Positions 8,750 to 16,975 of a stretch of DNA of 35,555 bases are shown one piece after another; position 1 is the first letter of the stretch; the number at the start of each line of letters is the position of its first letter. Origin of the DNA: Streptomyces sp. G-G2 (GTDB taxonomy: Bacteria; Actinomycetota; Actinomycetes; Streptomycetales; Streptomycetaceae). Both the position numbers and the translations under genes were made by a program. Under the pieces are notes generated by a model. That model was not told the origin of the DNA. It saw nothing but the letters and a program-made list of their open reading frames with translations, and did not search any database. Location of the stretch: positions 1-35,555 of the forward strand of contig NZ_JASISO010000065.1 in the NCBI RefSeq assembly GCF_030063135.1, written 5' to 3'.

Positions 8750-8898
8750 CTGAGTCTGAGATCCGGTGGCAGTGGGCGGCGACTTTGTCGAGGATCTCGT
8801 CGGCTGTCTTCGTCCAGACGGAGGGTCTGGGTTGGTCGTTCCAGTCGGCCATCCGGGCCCGGATGTCGCGCTCGAGGGCCTGGACGGAGCAGCGGACT
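8750..8898 (-). pseudogene. IS630-family transposase, C-terminal remnant
   Basis: The minus frame reads SVQALERDIRARMADWNDQP then SVWTKTADEILDKVAAHC and RISDSG. This is the C-terminal end of an IS630/Tc1-like transposase, where WTKTADEIL is a conserved closing motif. The catalytic DDE part is missing, and the sequence upstream switches to a VOC-protein fragment. Confidence 0.7.
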
Positions 8899-8964
8899 CC
8901 ACCTTCAGCTTCTTCTGGAGCCGTTTCGACGTGACGGTAGAAGCTCGCCTGACGGCCGGGAGGT

Positions 8965-9115
8965 CTATCCGCCGGCGCTGATGCAGGACGGCTGGCCTGA
9001 TGGGTCGAGCAGGACGGGCCAGTGTTCGCCGCCGGGTTGTTGGGTTGGCTTGGTGGCTCCGAGTTCGCGTAGCTGTTTCTCGGCCGCCCGGACGTCGTCG
9101 AAGGGGATGTCAGCT
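8965..9115 (-). pseudogene. C-terminal fragment of a VOC (glyoxalase-fold) protein
   Basis: The frame ending at 8965 reads FDDVRAAEKQLRELGATKPT and then GGEHWPVLLDPSGQPSCI. This is the last beta-alpha-beta repeat of a Streptomyces VOC protein (usually VLLDPAGHPFCL). The N-terminal three quarters are missing, and its 5' end overlaps the stop of the GNAT gene. Confidence 0.6.
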
Positions 9116-9673
9116 CGGGCCCGGGCCCCACTCCTCGTCAAGGATGCTGAAGACCTCGGAGTCGCGCCAGCCGTCCCGAAGTAGCGCGGTGTGCCGGTGG
9201 CGGCCTTCATAGGTCATGCCGAGTTTGCCGAGTACCCGGGACGATCCGCGGTTGCGGGGATCGCAGGTCGCGTAGATCCGGTGCAGCCCCAACTGCCCGA
9301 ACCCCCTGCTGAGCAGTTCCCCGCCGATGGTTGTGCCGACGCCCCGCCCCCACACGCGGGGATGGACCAGGTAGGAGATCTCCCCTTGGAGGTGGACCCA
9401 GCTGCGGACTTTCACCTCGCCGATGCCGATGAGATCGTCTCCGAGGCAGACCGCGTACGCGAATCTCGTCCGCGGAGACTGCAGCCGGGCATCCACCGCG
9501 CCCTGGACGAAACCGCGCGTCTGTTCCTCGGTGTTGGGCCCCCAGGCCTGGTAACGGCAGGCCTCCGAAAGGCTGGCGAAGGCATGTACGGCCTGGCAGT
9601 CGCCAACAACGAAGTCGCGCAGGGTCACCCAGGTTTCGATCACGGGCCGATTCTGCCGGGACAACCCCGTCAT
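9110..9673 (-). CDS. GNAT N-acetyltransferase (RimJ/RimL type)
   Basis: The 187-residue protein has the GNAT fold: VTLRDFVVGDCQAVHAFAS at the start, EVKVRSWVHLQGEISYLVHP (beta 4), the acetyl-CoA loop VWGRGVGTTIGGELL (Q/RxxGxG/A class), then GLHRIYATCDPRNRGSSRVL and KLGMTYEGRHRH. This RimJ/RimL-like pattern is used to acetylate protein N-termini or small amines; the substrate cannot be told. The upstream ATG was kept, but a GTG at about 9643 would start right before the conserved IETWVTLRDF and neither has a strong ribosome binding site. The downstream VOC remnant overlaps its stop. Confidence 0.85.
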   Translation of the reverse strand: MTGLSRQNRPVIETWVTLRDFVVGDCQAVHAFASLSEACRYQAWGPNTEEQTRGFVQGAVDARLQSPRTRFAYAVCLGDDLIGIGEVKVRSWVHLQGEISYLVHPRVWGRGVGTTIGGELLSRGFGQLGLHRIYATCDPRNRGSSRVLGKLGMTYEGRHRHTALLRDGWRDSEVFSILDEEWGPGPS

Positions 9674-9999
9674 AGCCCAGCGCTCAACTCACCAGGCTCA
9701 AGATCGCGTCGCTATCGTGCGACTACCTCGGTTTGATTCGCATCTCCGAGCTACCGAGGGGCCCTGCCTTCATGCCCGCACCACGAGAAGATCACCCGAT
9801 CAGGAACCCTGTTCGACGCCCGCGTTCCAAGATCGGTTGAGATACGGCTTCTGATGGCCGACCTCGGCGTGGCCGGGACCCCCCGTTCTCCAAAGCGGTA
9901 CGCGTACCCGCCGACGGTAGCGACGCCGCCGGGGCCGGCGTGGCATGTTGCGGGGAGTGTCCCACCTCTGGGGTGGCGACTGTGCGCCGTGTCGGGTGG
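9674..9999. other. Intergenic stretch, no gene seen
   Basis: Neither strand holds a supported gene between the GNAT start and the chaplin terminator. A plus frame opening at 9854 has no family resemblance and was not called. Confidence 0.4.
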
Positions 10000-10038
10000 C
10001 GGTCCGGCCTCCCCAGGAGGTGGGGGGAGGCCGGACCG
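10000..10038 (-). terminator. Strong hairpin terminator of the chaplin gene
   Basis: A perfect 15-bp inverted repeat (CGGTCCGGCCTCCCC and its complement) with a 9-base loop lies 92 bases beyond the chaplin stop on the minus strand. The length and GC content fit a Streptomyces terminator, and nothing else nearby needs one. Confidence 0.7.
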
Positions 10039-10130
10039 CTCAGGGGGTGTGCTTTGCGGCTGGTTCAGTGGATGGCGTGCTCTGTTGGCTCCGGCACTGT
10101 GGCTGCTGGCAGGTCAGGAGCCGGTGGTGC

Positions 10131-10418
10131 TCAGTACTCGCCGTGGTGGTCGGCCTTGTGGTGGTTGGCCTTGCCACCGCTGGCGTTGATGCAGGTGTTG
10201 CCGAAGGCCGGGTTGAGGAAGCCGCCGGCGTTGACGGTGTTGCCGCAGATGTTGATCGGGATGTGGATGGGCACCTGGACGACGTTGCCGGACAGGACGC
10301 CGGGGGAGCCGATGGCAGCGCCTTCGGCCGTGGCGTCCGCGGCCGCCATGCTGGCGCCGCCGGCGAGGATGGCAGCGGCTGAGGCGGTGACCGCTACGGC
10401 CTTTGCGATACGCGACAT
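10131..10418 (-). CDS. Short chaplin (hydrophobic aerial-hypha surface protein)
   Basis: This 95-residue protein has a Sec signal peptide (AKAVAVTASAAAILAGGASM, cleavage near AAADA) and one chaplin domain: GSPGVLSGNVVQVPIHIPIN, ICGNTVNAGGFLNPAFGNTC, INA. Two cysteines bracket the second half, as in the disulfide-containing short chaplins. These proteins assemble into amyloid-like rodlets on spores and aerial hyphae. The tail SGGKANHHKADHHGEY is unusual: it is hydrophilic with four His, whereas short chaplins normally end soon after the domain. The ATG at 10418 follows AAGGAG by seven bases, so the longer upstream open frame is not needed. It has its own terminator and no operon partners. No sortase signal is present. 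Confidence 0.93.
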   Translation of the reverse strand: MSRIAKAVAVTASAAAILAGGASMAAADATAEGAAIGSPGVLSGNVVQVPIHIPINICGNTVNAGGFLNPAFGNTCINASGGKANHHKADHHGEY

Positions 10419-10526
10419 CAAGATCTCCTTAAGGAAGTGGACCTGCCGCAGGGAGTACGGCACGTGCTCCCCTTCAAACAGCACGGGCAGGTTGCCGGTT
10501 ACGGTCATTGGGCCGGACCGGTGACC

Positions 10527-10775
10527 TCAGGCCACTTCTCCAGTCCTGTCGGCAGGGCGGGTCGCGGTCCGGCGGGGGCTGTGGTGCGGGCGCAAGGACC
10601 GGTCGCTCATGCCTGCCTCACCGGGGCTGCGGTAACGGGCGGCCCACCGCCCGCCGGTGGTGGGTGAGACCTGGAAGCGTTCGACGGCCGCCCGGCGCAG
10701 TGGCCGGCCGTCCTCGACCACGCTGCGGGCCGGGCGCAGGCGTCCGGTCTCGGTCAGGGGGCGTTACGGTGTGCC
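10527..10775 (-). pseudogene. IS481-family transposase, N-terminal remnant
   Basis: On the minus strand, AHRNAP, then GRLRPARSVVEDGRPLRRAA, then ERFQVSPTTGGRWAARYR and MSDRSLRPHHSPRRT match the helix-turn-helix start of IS481 transposases. The frame between RNAP and LTETGRLR is broken by one missing C in a CCCCC run, and homology ends soon after SPRRT. The rve catalytic domain is absent. Confidence 0.7.
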
Positions 10776-10837
10776 GCGAGGGCCTTTCTGGTCGGTGTAG
10801 ACGTCGCACTCCACACGAACCCGCAGGGCCCTCACCC

Positions 10838-11808
10838 GTTCAAGATCCCTCAGCCGAGACCTGCATCACCCGTCCACAACCTCTCGGGACAGAACACAAA
10901 CCGCATCACCGCCACGTGGCGGACAGGCCACGCCGCATGGCCTGTTCTGGGCCCCGGAGTCGAGGCCGCCCTGCGCCGGGTCGAGCGCGCCAGGCCCCTC
11001 GGGCCCTGCCTCCTCGGCACGGTCCCGCTGGACCAGGCTCCCATCACTTGGCCCCGTCACTGGTTCATAGTCGACGCGGTGCGTTACGTCGTCGACAACG
11101 GGATCAAGTGGCGTGCGGTGCCCGCCGACTTCCCGCCGTGGGACCGGGTCTGCGCGTTCTTCCGCCGCTGGCGCCGCCAGGGCCTGGACGTGGAGTTCCA
11201 CGACCGGCTACGGGGCAAGATCCGCGTCAGCGAGGGGCGGGCGGCCGAGCCGACCGCCGGCATCATCGACTCGCAGTCGGTGCGGGCCGCCAGTTCGGTG
11301 CCCGCTGCCACGCGCGGGTACGACGGCGGCAAGAAGGTGCCGGGCCGCAAGCGGCACGTGATCACGGACTGTCTCGGTCTGCTCCTGGTCGTCGCGGTCA
11401 CCGCCGCGAACGTGGGCGACCGCGAGGCCGCCGTGCCTCTCCTGGAACGGGTGAGGGCCGCGCACCGCTCGCTCCGTCTCATCTGGGCGGACGGCGGCTA
11501 CACCGGCATGCTCGTCGACTGGGCCAGGGAGAAACTCCACCTCGTCCTGGAGATCGTCAAGCGCGGTGACGAGCCGCGTTTCGTGGTGCTGCCCAGGCGG
11601 TGGGTGGTGGAGAGGACGCTGAGCTGGCTGATGCGTTCGCGTCGGCTGGCCCGCGACTATGAGATGCTGCCCGCCACCAGCGAGTCCATGATCCTGTGGT
11701 CGATGACCATGCTCATGAGCCGCCGCCTCGCCCGCCGCACCCACACGGCCACGACGGTGATGTCCCTGGCGGCCTGAACCGCACCGACACGGCGTCAGGA
11801 TGCTGAAC
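10838..11808 (+). mobile_element. IS5-family element, partly degraded 5' end
   Basis: A transposase gene is bracketed by imperfect inverted ends. GTTCAAGATCC (10838-10848) and GGATGCTGAAC (11798-11808) pair as GGATnnTGAAC. The length of about 970 bp suits IS5-group elements. No matching target duplication was seen, so one end may have been rearranged after insertion. The right end interrupts the coiled-coil gene that lies on the opposite strand. Confidence 0.55.
11079..11777 (+). CDS. IS5-family transposase, 5' end unclear
   Basis: At least 232 residues. The catalytic core is present: AGIIDSQSVRAAS (first Asp), GYDGGKKVPGRKRHVITD, LIWADGGYTGM (second Asp) and RRWVVERTLSWLMRSRRLAR (Glu), the IS5-type DDE triad. 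The GTG at 11079 sits inside the conserved VDAVRYVVDNGIKW block, so the true start should be 40-60 codons upstream. The same frame is open there and weakly resembles the family N-terminus (WPVLGPGVEAALRRVERARP), but no ATG or GTG is available. The enzyme is therefore probably N-terminally damaged. It would move DNA by cut-and-paste. Confidence 0.8.
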   Translation: MRYVVDNGIKWRAVPADFPPWDRVCAFFRRWRRQGLDVEFHDRLRGKIRVSEGRAAEPTAGIIDSQSVRAASSVPAATRGYDGGKKVPGRKRHVITDCLGLLLVVAVTAANVGDREAAVPLLERVRAAHRSLRLIWADGGYTGMLVDWAREKLHLVLEIVKRGDEPRFVVLPRRWVVERTLSWLMRSRRLARDYEMLPATSESMILWSMTMLMSRRLARRTHTATTVMSLAA

Positions 11809-12269
11809 TCCCCGGACTGATGCCCGGTGATCCACCCGCGCTCAGCCGGGCGTTTCGCCCGCGAACGCACTCCCTCGATCTTCGCGGGCACCACTTCCAG
11901 TCCCAGGGCCAGCGCAAGGTTCTTGGCCCGCACCTTGTCCCGGCCCGCCGCCGCCTCGGTCTCCAGCACCGAGATGATCCGCTGGTAGTCCGGCGCGAGG
12001 ACCGCCCTGGCCAGCTGCCCGCTCTGGCGGGGAACCGGTGATCCCGTCACCGCGGCGGCCACCGGTGTGTCCTCCACCACGTCCACGGCCTGGCCGGCCG
12101 GCTCGGCCAGTACCTCCACCACCGCTTCCCGGGCGATGACCAGCCGTTCGAGAACCCGCTCGGCCTCTTCGAGCACGGCCGCGACCCTCGCGACTTCCTC
12201 CCGCGCCCGCTCGACCGCCTCCCGCGCGGCCGACTCCTTCGCCTCCAGCAGACCCAGCACCGACGCCAC
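11809..12269 (-). pseudogene. Coiled-coil hypothetical protein truncated by the IS5 element
   Basis: The product begins VASVLGLLEAKESAAREAVE, continues as a long Glu/Ala/Arg heptad-rich coil (REEVARVAAVLEEAERVLER) and ends in a compact winged-helix-like part (DYQRIISVLETEAAAGRDKV, then LGLEVVPAKIEGVRSRAKR and ERGWITG). Proteins like this are abundant in Streptomyces near transposases; their role is not known. The GTG at 12269 precedes the conserved start; upstream TTG and GTG codons are alternatives. The original C-terminus is replaced from about 11809 by antisense IS5 sequence, which keeps the frame open to 11208 but is not a real domain. Only the last few residues seem lost. Confidence 0.6.
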
Positions 12270-12398
12270 CAGCCACCCCCACCGATCAAGAAGCAACCCG
12301 ACGCCCCGACGCTTCCACGCTGATGCAGAGTCCACTCCTGACCAGCGGAAACTCAACGGTCACGACCGGAAACACAACGGCTTCTGACACCGTCCGCA

Positions 12399-13031
12399 TC
12401 ACTGCCTCGCCAGCCAGGGATGTCCAGGATGCACGCGCGCAAGCCACCCGCTGAGAGTATCCCGCCGCGCCTGGCTCAACAGCGGGACGATTCCGTCGAA
12501 GTCAGCCTGATCCTTGGGCCGTGTCTCCTTCGCCTTGAACAACAGCACCAGCTCCGGCACCAGATAGGGGATGCCGTCTGCGGTGTGCTCAATGATCGCG
12601 TTGTACGGCAGCCGCAGGCTCTCGTCCCGCCGGCAGATCCACGTCCCGCCCTCATGCCGCTCCCGGAAGACGTCGAACAGGAACTGACCACTTGCTGGAT
12701 CCCTCAGCCACGTCTGCCGGGTGGCCGCGAGCGCCTCAGCTCCTGCTTTCGCCCAGATCTGTCCCGAGCCCACCGCGTCACACACGTACTCGGGGAAGCG
12801 GTCCCGAACCTCCGCGAACCCTTCCGCGGGCACAGCGATTTCCAGATCGCCGTGGGGCCTCGACTGCCCACCGCGGAACAAATCCAGCGCCCACCCTGCC
12901 ACGACGCACCAAGGCGCGCTGACCCCATTCAATCGCTCCGCGACCTGTTCCGGGCGCCAGGCATCCGCCCACCGGGCATCCAGTTCGTCCGCGTCAAGGA
13001 CGATGCCGCCGGGCGGCAGACGATCACTCAT
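12399..13031 (-). CDS. Nucleotidyltransferase, aminoglycoside-2''-adenylyltransferase-like
   Basis: The 210-residue protein has the pattern of the Aminoglyc_resit / DUF nucleotidyltransferase group: SAPWCVVAGWALDLFRGG near residue 40 (the GGWAxD-type motif), then SRPHGDLEIAVP, where the H-x-D-x-E acidic pair binds metal. The C-terminal half has GGTWICRRDESLRLPYN and IPYLVPELVLLFKAKETRPKDQADF, typical of this family. Homologues transfer AMP to aminoglycosides, but most chromosomal actinobacterial members are uncharacterised, so resistance is not claimed. ATG start at 13031 with a weak ribosome binding site. Codon use is like the neighbours. It stands between remnants, with no operon partner. 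Confidence 0.8.
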   Translation of the reverse strand: MSDRLPPGGIVLDADELDARWADAWRPEQVAERLNGVSAPWCVVAGWALDLFRGGQSRPHGDLEIAVPAEGFAEVRDRFPEYVCDAVGSGQIWAKAGAEALAATRQTWLRDPASGQFLFDVFRERHEGGTWICRRDESLRLPYNAIIEHTADGIPYLVPELVLLFKAKETRPKDQADFDGIVPLLSQARRDTLSGWLARVHPGHPWLARQ

Positions 13032-13173
13032 CGGACCAGCCTACTGCCGCGACCCGGACGAGACGGCTCTTGGGGATGGGCGCCGACCACGGTAGCAGCG
13101 TGCTGAGAAGCGGGATGCTGGCCACGTGATTGCGACCGACGCAAGCCATTGCGGTCAGCGCATCATGAACCTC

Positions 13174-13609
13174 TGTCTTTCTCCTTGCAGCGTGGAGACC
13201 GTGACTGCAGGGGATGTTGAGAGTCATGGCGGAGAAGCGACGGAAGTCCGAGCCGGAGTTCCGTGAGGGGGGCTGTACGGATCGTTACGGAGACTGGCAA
13301 GTCGGCCCCTGAGGTCGCGGGGGACTCGGGGATCAACGAGACCACGCTGGCCAGCTGGGTGTCCCGGGCCCGCCGCGCGGGGACCGCGACGGCAGGCGCG
13401 AGCGACGAGCTGGGGCGATGCGGCGGGAGAATGCCCAGCTCGAGCGGGACAACGAGGAGCTGGCGATGGAGCGTGAAGTCCTCAAATGCTGCATGGTCCT
13501 GTGGGTGAAGTAGCCGAGCCGACCCGGCGGCTGTCGTCGGGGTGATCAGCGGCTTCAGGACCGAGCACGGCATACCGCACCGCGTCGCCTGCCATGCCCC
13601 TGGGCCCGG
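13174..13609 (+). pseudogene. Decayed IS3-family copy (orfA and start of orfB)
   Basis: This is a diverged copy of the intact IS3 element at 32307-33614. It retains the left inverted repeat (TGTCTTTCTCCTTGCAGCGTGGAG at 13174), the orfA start MAEKRRKSEPEFREG, the HTH segment INETTLASWVSRARRAG and the end (ERDNEELAMEREVLKCCMV, LWVK). orfA is shifted by an extra G in GGGGGG (near 13268) and again near 13415. Only the first 35 or so codons of orfB remain before the sequence changes at about 13609. The catalytic domain is absent. Confidence 0.85.
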
Positions 13610-14110
13610 ACCTGCTTGTGTGAGCGGTTGTGCTCCTGCTTCCACTCACAGAGCTCGCTGCCGGCGGGGCGGCTGTGCGGGATCAGGAGTCCGGTGCCCA
13701 GGTACCCGCCGTCGGCGATCGTCATGGTCCTCCCCACGGCTGCCTCCGCCCCGGATTCGCCCACGCTTTACAGTCGTTGCGGCCCCCCCGCACCGGCCGT
13801 CCGATCGCGACGACCAAGCGGGTGTCGGCGTCGATGACGACTTGGTGGTTCGTTGAGTAGAGGTGGTTCTTCGACTGCTCGGCGACGGTGTGATCCCGGC
13901 TGGGGATGAGGGTGTCGTTGACGATGAGCACGGTGTCACGCTGGAAGCGCTGCCACTGCTTGAGGGCAAGCTGCGGCCCGGTGTGGTCGATGATCTGGGC
14001 GGCGCTGGACTTGGAGATATCGAACAAGAGAGCGAGCTGCCGCAGTGTCAGGTTGGTTCGCCAGTAGGCGCCCACACCAGAAGCACCCGGTCCGGCAGCT
14101 GCAACGACCG
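13605..14110 (-). pseudogene. IS5-group (DDE_Tnp_4) transposase remnant
   Basis: Fragments in different minus frames match one transposase: YWRTNLTLRQLALLFDISKS, SAAQIIDHTGPQLALKQWQR, TVLIVNDTLIPSRDHTVAEQ (first Asp), YSTNHQVVIDADTRLVVAIG, then after a frameshift MTIADGGYLGTGLLIPHSRP (second Asp) and EWKQEHNRSHKQVRA. Normally a glutamate-containing VEHxFARMK segment follows, but it is cut off at 13605 where the IS3 remnant begins. Frame breaks occur near 13760 and 14070. Confidence 0.75.
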
Positions 14111-14154
14111 CGAATGCCCTGGACGGGTGCGGTCGCCTCCTTCCCGTCGCAGCA

Positions 14155-14589
14155 ATGCCTGGGCGCGAGCCAGGACTCGGCGGCCGTGTAGTCGCGGCCG
14201 TCGCGGTCGTCCTGGACCACTCGGCCGCCACCGCCCCGCACGAGCCCAAGGGCCCGTGCAACGAGGCCGTCGCAGCCTTCTACGTCCAAGCCTCCGGCGG
14301 CCTCGGCACCCTTTACGCGCCGGTGCTTTCCCTCACCGCCGGCGACACCGAGCGCCCCGGCCTCCTGGCCTACATCCACGGACTCCGTTTCATCGAGCTC
14401 GAACCGTTCGGCACCGCGGCCGCGCTCGCCGCCACCGAACTGCTGGGCGCCGGGCACTCCTGGGCAGCCGTCCACGCCATCCACGCCGCCAGGCCCTCCG
14501 CCGACTTCCCATCCGGCCGGTACCTGCTGACCTTGGTCCCCGAGGCGTACGAGAGCACCGGCGTCCAGGCAGTCCACCCCGGCCAGTAG
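14155..14589 (+). CDS. Hypothetical protein, PIN-like appearance
   Basis: The frame from about 14200 reads like a genuine protein: VVLDHSAATAPHEPKGPCNE, AAFYVQASGGLGTLYAPVLS, ERPGLLAYIHGLRFIELEPF and WAAVHAIHAARPSADFPSGR, ending PEAYESTGVQAVHPGQ. The spacing of an early VLDHS, a central acidic residue and a late ARPSADxP...T...PxxY recalls small PIN-like proteins of Streptomyces, but the motif match is weak. The annotated ATG at 14155 lies in sequence contributed by the adjoining transposase remnant, so the real N-terminus may be missing. Codon use is typical. No toxin-antitoxin partner was found beside it. Confidence 0.45.
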   Translation: MPGREPGLGGRVVAAVAVVLDHSAATAPHEPKGPCNEAVAAFYVQASGGLGTLYAPVLSLTAGDTERPGLLAYIHGLRFIELEPFGTAAALAATELLGAGHSWAAVHAIHAARPSADFPSGRYLLTLVPEAYESTGVQAVHPGQ

Positions 14590-15099
14590 CCGGCCGTTCC
14601 GCGTGACACCGGCCTTGCGCCCCATCTGTGGGTAGTACCTGTAGCGGTTTTGTGCCGGTAGAACTCTTGCCCCTCTGAGGGCAGAGCTCGCCGACGGGCA
14701 CCCCGTTCCACCGCCCCGCGCAAAGCCGATCCGTACTCCCATCTGGCCGTCCGATGATCCAGAAAGGCCCTGTACGGCCCTCTGGGTGCATTTCCCGCCG
14801 CCCAGACTCCCCAGACTCCGGCATGGCCTCCGCGTCTGTGAGGCGCCCAGAGGGGCGCACAGCGCCGTTCACGTCGCCCCCACGGCTCGATGCGCCCGGG
14901 AGGGTGTTCGTACGGCACGCGTCCGCGAGGATCTTTTCAGTACTGGTCTGGCGGCTTCCCGCGGCGCGAGCTGCGCTCTCAGAGGGGCAGTGATGGCGCT
15001 CTGTGAAAACGGCCACCGCCGATCGGGAGTCACCCATGCCTGCTCGATGGATCTCCCCGGTCCTGGGACACCTGACCTGCGCCGGGCGCGACACGGGAG
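14590..15099. other. Intergenic stretch, no gene seen
   Basis: Several long overlapping open frames exist on both strands here, but none resembles a known family or has a supported start. Nothing else was recognised until the palindrome at 15101. Confidence 0.4.
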
Positions 15100-15144
15100 A
15101 GGCCACCCTGGATGGCCCCCCGGGGGGGCCATCCAGGGTGGCCT
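15100..15144. terminator. Near-perfect 22-bp palindrome, probable bidirectional terminator
   Basis: GGCCACCCTGGATGGCCCCC plus one C (15101-15121) is exactly complementary to 15123-15143, with a single-base loop, and the flanking A15100/T15144 also pair. It lies in the gap between a plus-strand gene ending at 14589 and the minus-strand VOC gene ending at 15341, so terminating transcription from both sides is the simplest role. Confidence 0.55.
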
Positions 15145-15174
15145 ATGGCCAGCGCGTAGCGCCGCCGTAGGCGC

Positions 15175-15286
15175 CGAAGCCGTGCGGGCACCGCCGACGG
15201 CTACGGCCCGCTTGTGGCTTTCTTGCCCCCGAGGACGCGCGCTGGCTCACCAGGGACGCCATTCCCGTCTCCGTCGGCATGGGCTG
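15175..15286 (+). pseudogene. C-terminal remnant of a short-chain dehydrogenase
   Basis: In two adjoining plus frames, GPLVAFL and then PEDARWLTRDAIPVSVGMG with a stop at 15284-15286 match the end of SDR-type reductases (usually VAFLASEDARWITGQ...VNGG). A one-base shift lies in the CCCCC run between them. The Rossmann and catalytic parts are absent. Confidence 0.45.
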
Positions 15287-15340
15287 ACGCCACGCGGTCT
15301 TCGCCGCTGCCCCGTAACCAGCCGGAGTGGTTGCTCAAGG

Positions 15341-16078
15341 TCAGCGAGGCGTGAGGAGGCAGAACTCGTTGCCTTCCGGGTCGGCCAGAACCGTCCAGGA
15401 GATTGCGGACTGATCAATACCAGGGTCGGTGGCGCCCAGGGCGCGCAGTCGGGCTGCCTCTGCGGCCAGGTCGTCACCGGGGTAGGGGCAGACGTCGAGG
15501 TGGACGCGGTTCCACACGCTCTTGGTGTCGGGAGTGTGCAGGAACTCCAGGTAGGGCCCGACGCCTTTGGCGGAGCGCATGCTCGCGTGATCGTCGGTGA
15601 CCTCGTGCAGCGTCCAGTCCATCGCCTCGCCCCAGAACCGGGCCATCCCTCGTGGGTCGGTGCAGTCGACCACCACCGCGGCGATCGGCCCGGTGTCCTG
15701 GTAGATCGGACGGGGCTCCAGGACGCAGAACTCGTTGCCTTCCGGGTCGGCCATGACCGTCCAGGGGACGTCGCCCTGCCCCACGTCGGCGAGCGTCGCG
15801 CCGAGATCCTTCAAGCGCGCGACCAACTCCGCTTGATGGGCGCTCGAGGTGGTGGCCAGATCAAGGTGCACGCGGTTCTTGACCGTTTTGGGTTCCGGGC
15901 GGCCGACGATATCGATGCAAACGGCCACGGGGTCGGGGTAGGCGAAGCCCACGGGTTCGAGGTTGGTCACGCCGGGTCCCTCGCTGTCGACACCCCAACC
16001 GAGTGCCTCCGCCCAGAACCGGCCGAGCGCGGGGTCGTCATGGGCCTTCATGTTGATCTGCACGAGTCGTGTTGCCAT
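15341..16078 (-). CDS. Two-domain VOC (glyoxalase-like) protein
   Basis: The 245-residue protein is a tandem duplication of a VOC module. Each half has an N-terminal strand and helix with DPxxxxRFWxEAxxW (DDPALGRFWAEALGW, DPRGMARFWGEAMDW), a VKNRVHLDL / VWNRVHLDV metal-side strand and an ADPEGNEFC(V/L)L ending. VOC proteins bind a metal in many cases and act as lyases, dioxygenases or antibiotic-binding resistance proteins; this Glyoxalase_6 subgroup is mostly uncharacterised. The ATG at 16078 is chosen because it directly precedes the conserved RLVQINMKAHDDP, and the longer upstream frame has no similarity. Located in the cytosol, monocistronic, with the palindromic terminator downstream. 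Confidence 0.85.
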   Translation of the reverse strand: MATRLVQINMKAHDDPALGRFWAEALGWGVDSEGPGVTNLEPVGFAYPDPVAVCIDIVGRPEPKTVKNRVHLDLATTSSAHQAELVARLKDLGATLADVGQGDVPWTVMADPEGNEFCVLEPRPIYQDTGPIAAVVVDCTDPRGMARFWGEAMDWTLHEVTDDHASMRSAKGVGPYLEFLHTPDTKSVWNRVHLDVCPYPGDDLAAEAARLRALGATDPGIDQSAISWTVLADPEGNEFCLLTPR

Positions 16079-16366
16079 GCCGTAGATCCTAGAAGCTCCG
16101 CCAGCCCAGGCCGCCGCGATCAGACATGTGCTCGACCAGGCACTGACTGTGGTCGCGCTTGCCGAGACTTCCGACCGAGGCGAGTCCTTGTGAACGAAGG
16201 CAAGCCCCGACGCCGACGCCACTGACCGATCGAATGCTGCTCAAGCCTGCGCCGGCCGACTCGGCCCGCACGCTCCACGAGCGGGCGACCCCAGCCGACA
16301 ACTCGCGCGACGCTGGCTGAAGCTCCCCACTCCGTTGAGCTCCGGACCAAGTGGGGCGACGAGTAG
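16079..16366. other. Intergenic stretch, no gene seen
   Basis: Upstream region of the double VOC gene. No complete gene, repeat or terminator was recognised. Confidence 0.35.
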
Positions 16367-16540
16367 CCTTGGCCGTTTGTCGACACCGTCGCCCGGGCGG
16401 TGATTCGGTGCTTCGACGAAATTGCGAGGAAGTACGGGGAAAGCGGGTACCGGGGCAAGTGGAACGAGCACTTTCCCCGCATCGAACTCGAAGCCCTCAG
16501 GCGCATCTGGCGCGAGGGACGTTCGGCTGGGACAACCTGA
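16367..16540 (+). pseudogene. Short unidentified coding remnant
   Basis: A plus frame ending at 16540 reads VDTVARAVIRCFDEIARKYG, then YRGKWNEHFPRIELEALRRI. It has natural protein composition with aromatic and charged residues, but only about 55 codons and no ribosome binding site, and it begins just after an in-frame TAG at 16364. It is probably the end of a lost gene. Family not recognised. Confidence 0.3.
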
Positions 16541-16589
16541 GCACGGCCGAACCTGTCGAACTTCGGCACCGCCCGGCACAGGTTCGCCG

Positions 16590-16722
16590 GAACATGTGCG
16601 CTTTGCCGAACGGCTCGTTCGAGGTGATGGCGAGGCTGTTCTTCTCCTCGCGTTCCGTCAGGACCTGGGAGAGGAGTTCGGCGCCGCGGCGGTCCAGTTC
16701 CGTATAGCCGACTTCGTCGATC
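16590..16722 (-). pseudogene. istB: IS21 helper ATPase (IstB-like) remnant
   Basis: The minus strand reads IDEVGYTELDRRGAELLSQV, LTEREEKNSLAITSNEPFGK. This is the Walker B / sensor 1 region of IstB, the AAA+ helper of IS21 transposases (DExGY, then TSNxPF). Both ends are missing, including Walker A. It is a different fragment from the istB gene split at 28.8-31.7 kb. Confidence 0.65.
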
Positions 16723-16747
16723 TATGCCGATATCCGCATGGATCGAC

Positions 16748-16975
16748 CTATGTCGAGCCCGCGACTATGCCGAGAGTGTCGCGGGCGCGAGCCGGGTCCT
16801 CTCCTGTCTTGCTTGCGCTTGAGACTTCGAGGTGGAAGGGCGATCCGCTGACGCGTGGCGTCCAGCCTCGGGCGAGAGCGGTCCGAATGGCCTGGACGAC
16901 ATCCGCTGGAAGGACCGGCTTCGTCGGCAGGCCGAACCAGTTCTCTGGGTGGGGGCGGTCGGTCTGGACGGGCAG
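16748..16975 (-). pseudogene. C-terminal fragment of a hypothetical Streptomyces protein
   Basis: The minus frame ending at 16748 reads PHPENWFGLPTKPVLPADVV then QAIRTALARGWTPRVSGSPF. The HPENWxG...AIxxALxxGWxP pattern looks like the end of a small actinobacterial protein of unknown function. The frame remains open upstream only as antisense of the GNAT remnant, so its N-terminus has been lost at the junction near 16975. Confidence 0.4.

Noticed and set aside
11208..12356. 382-codon minus frame as one protein
   Set aside because: A chimera: the coiled-coil protein up to about 11809, then the antisense strand of an IS5 transposase.
12399..13031. Aminoglycoside resistance gene
   Set aside because: The fold matches, but most chromosomal members of this family have no shown drug activity, so only the family was named.
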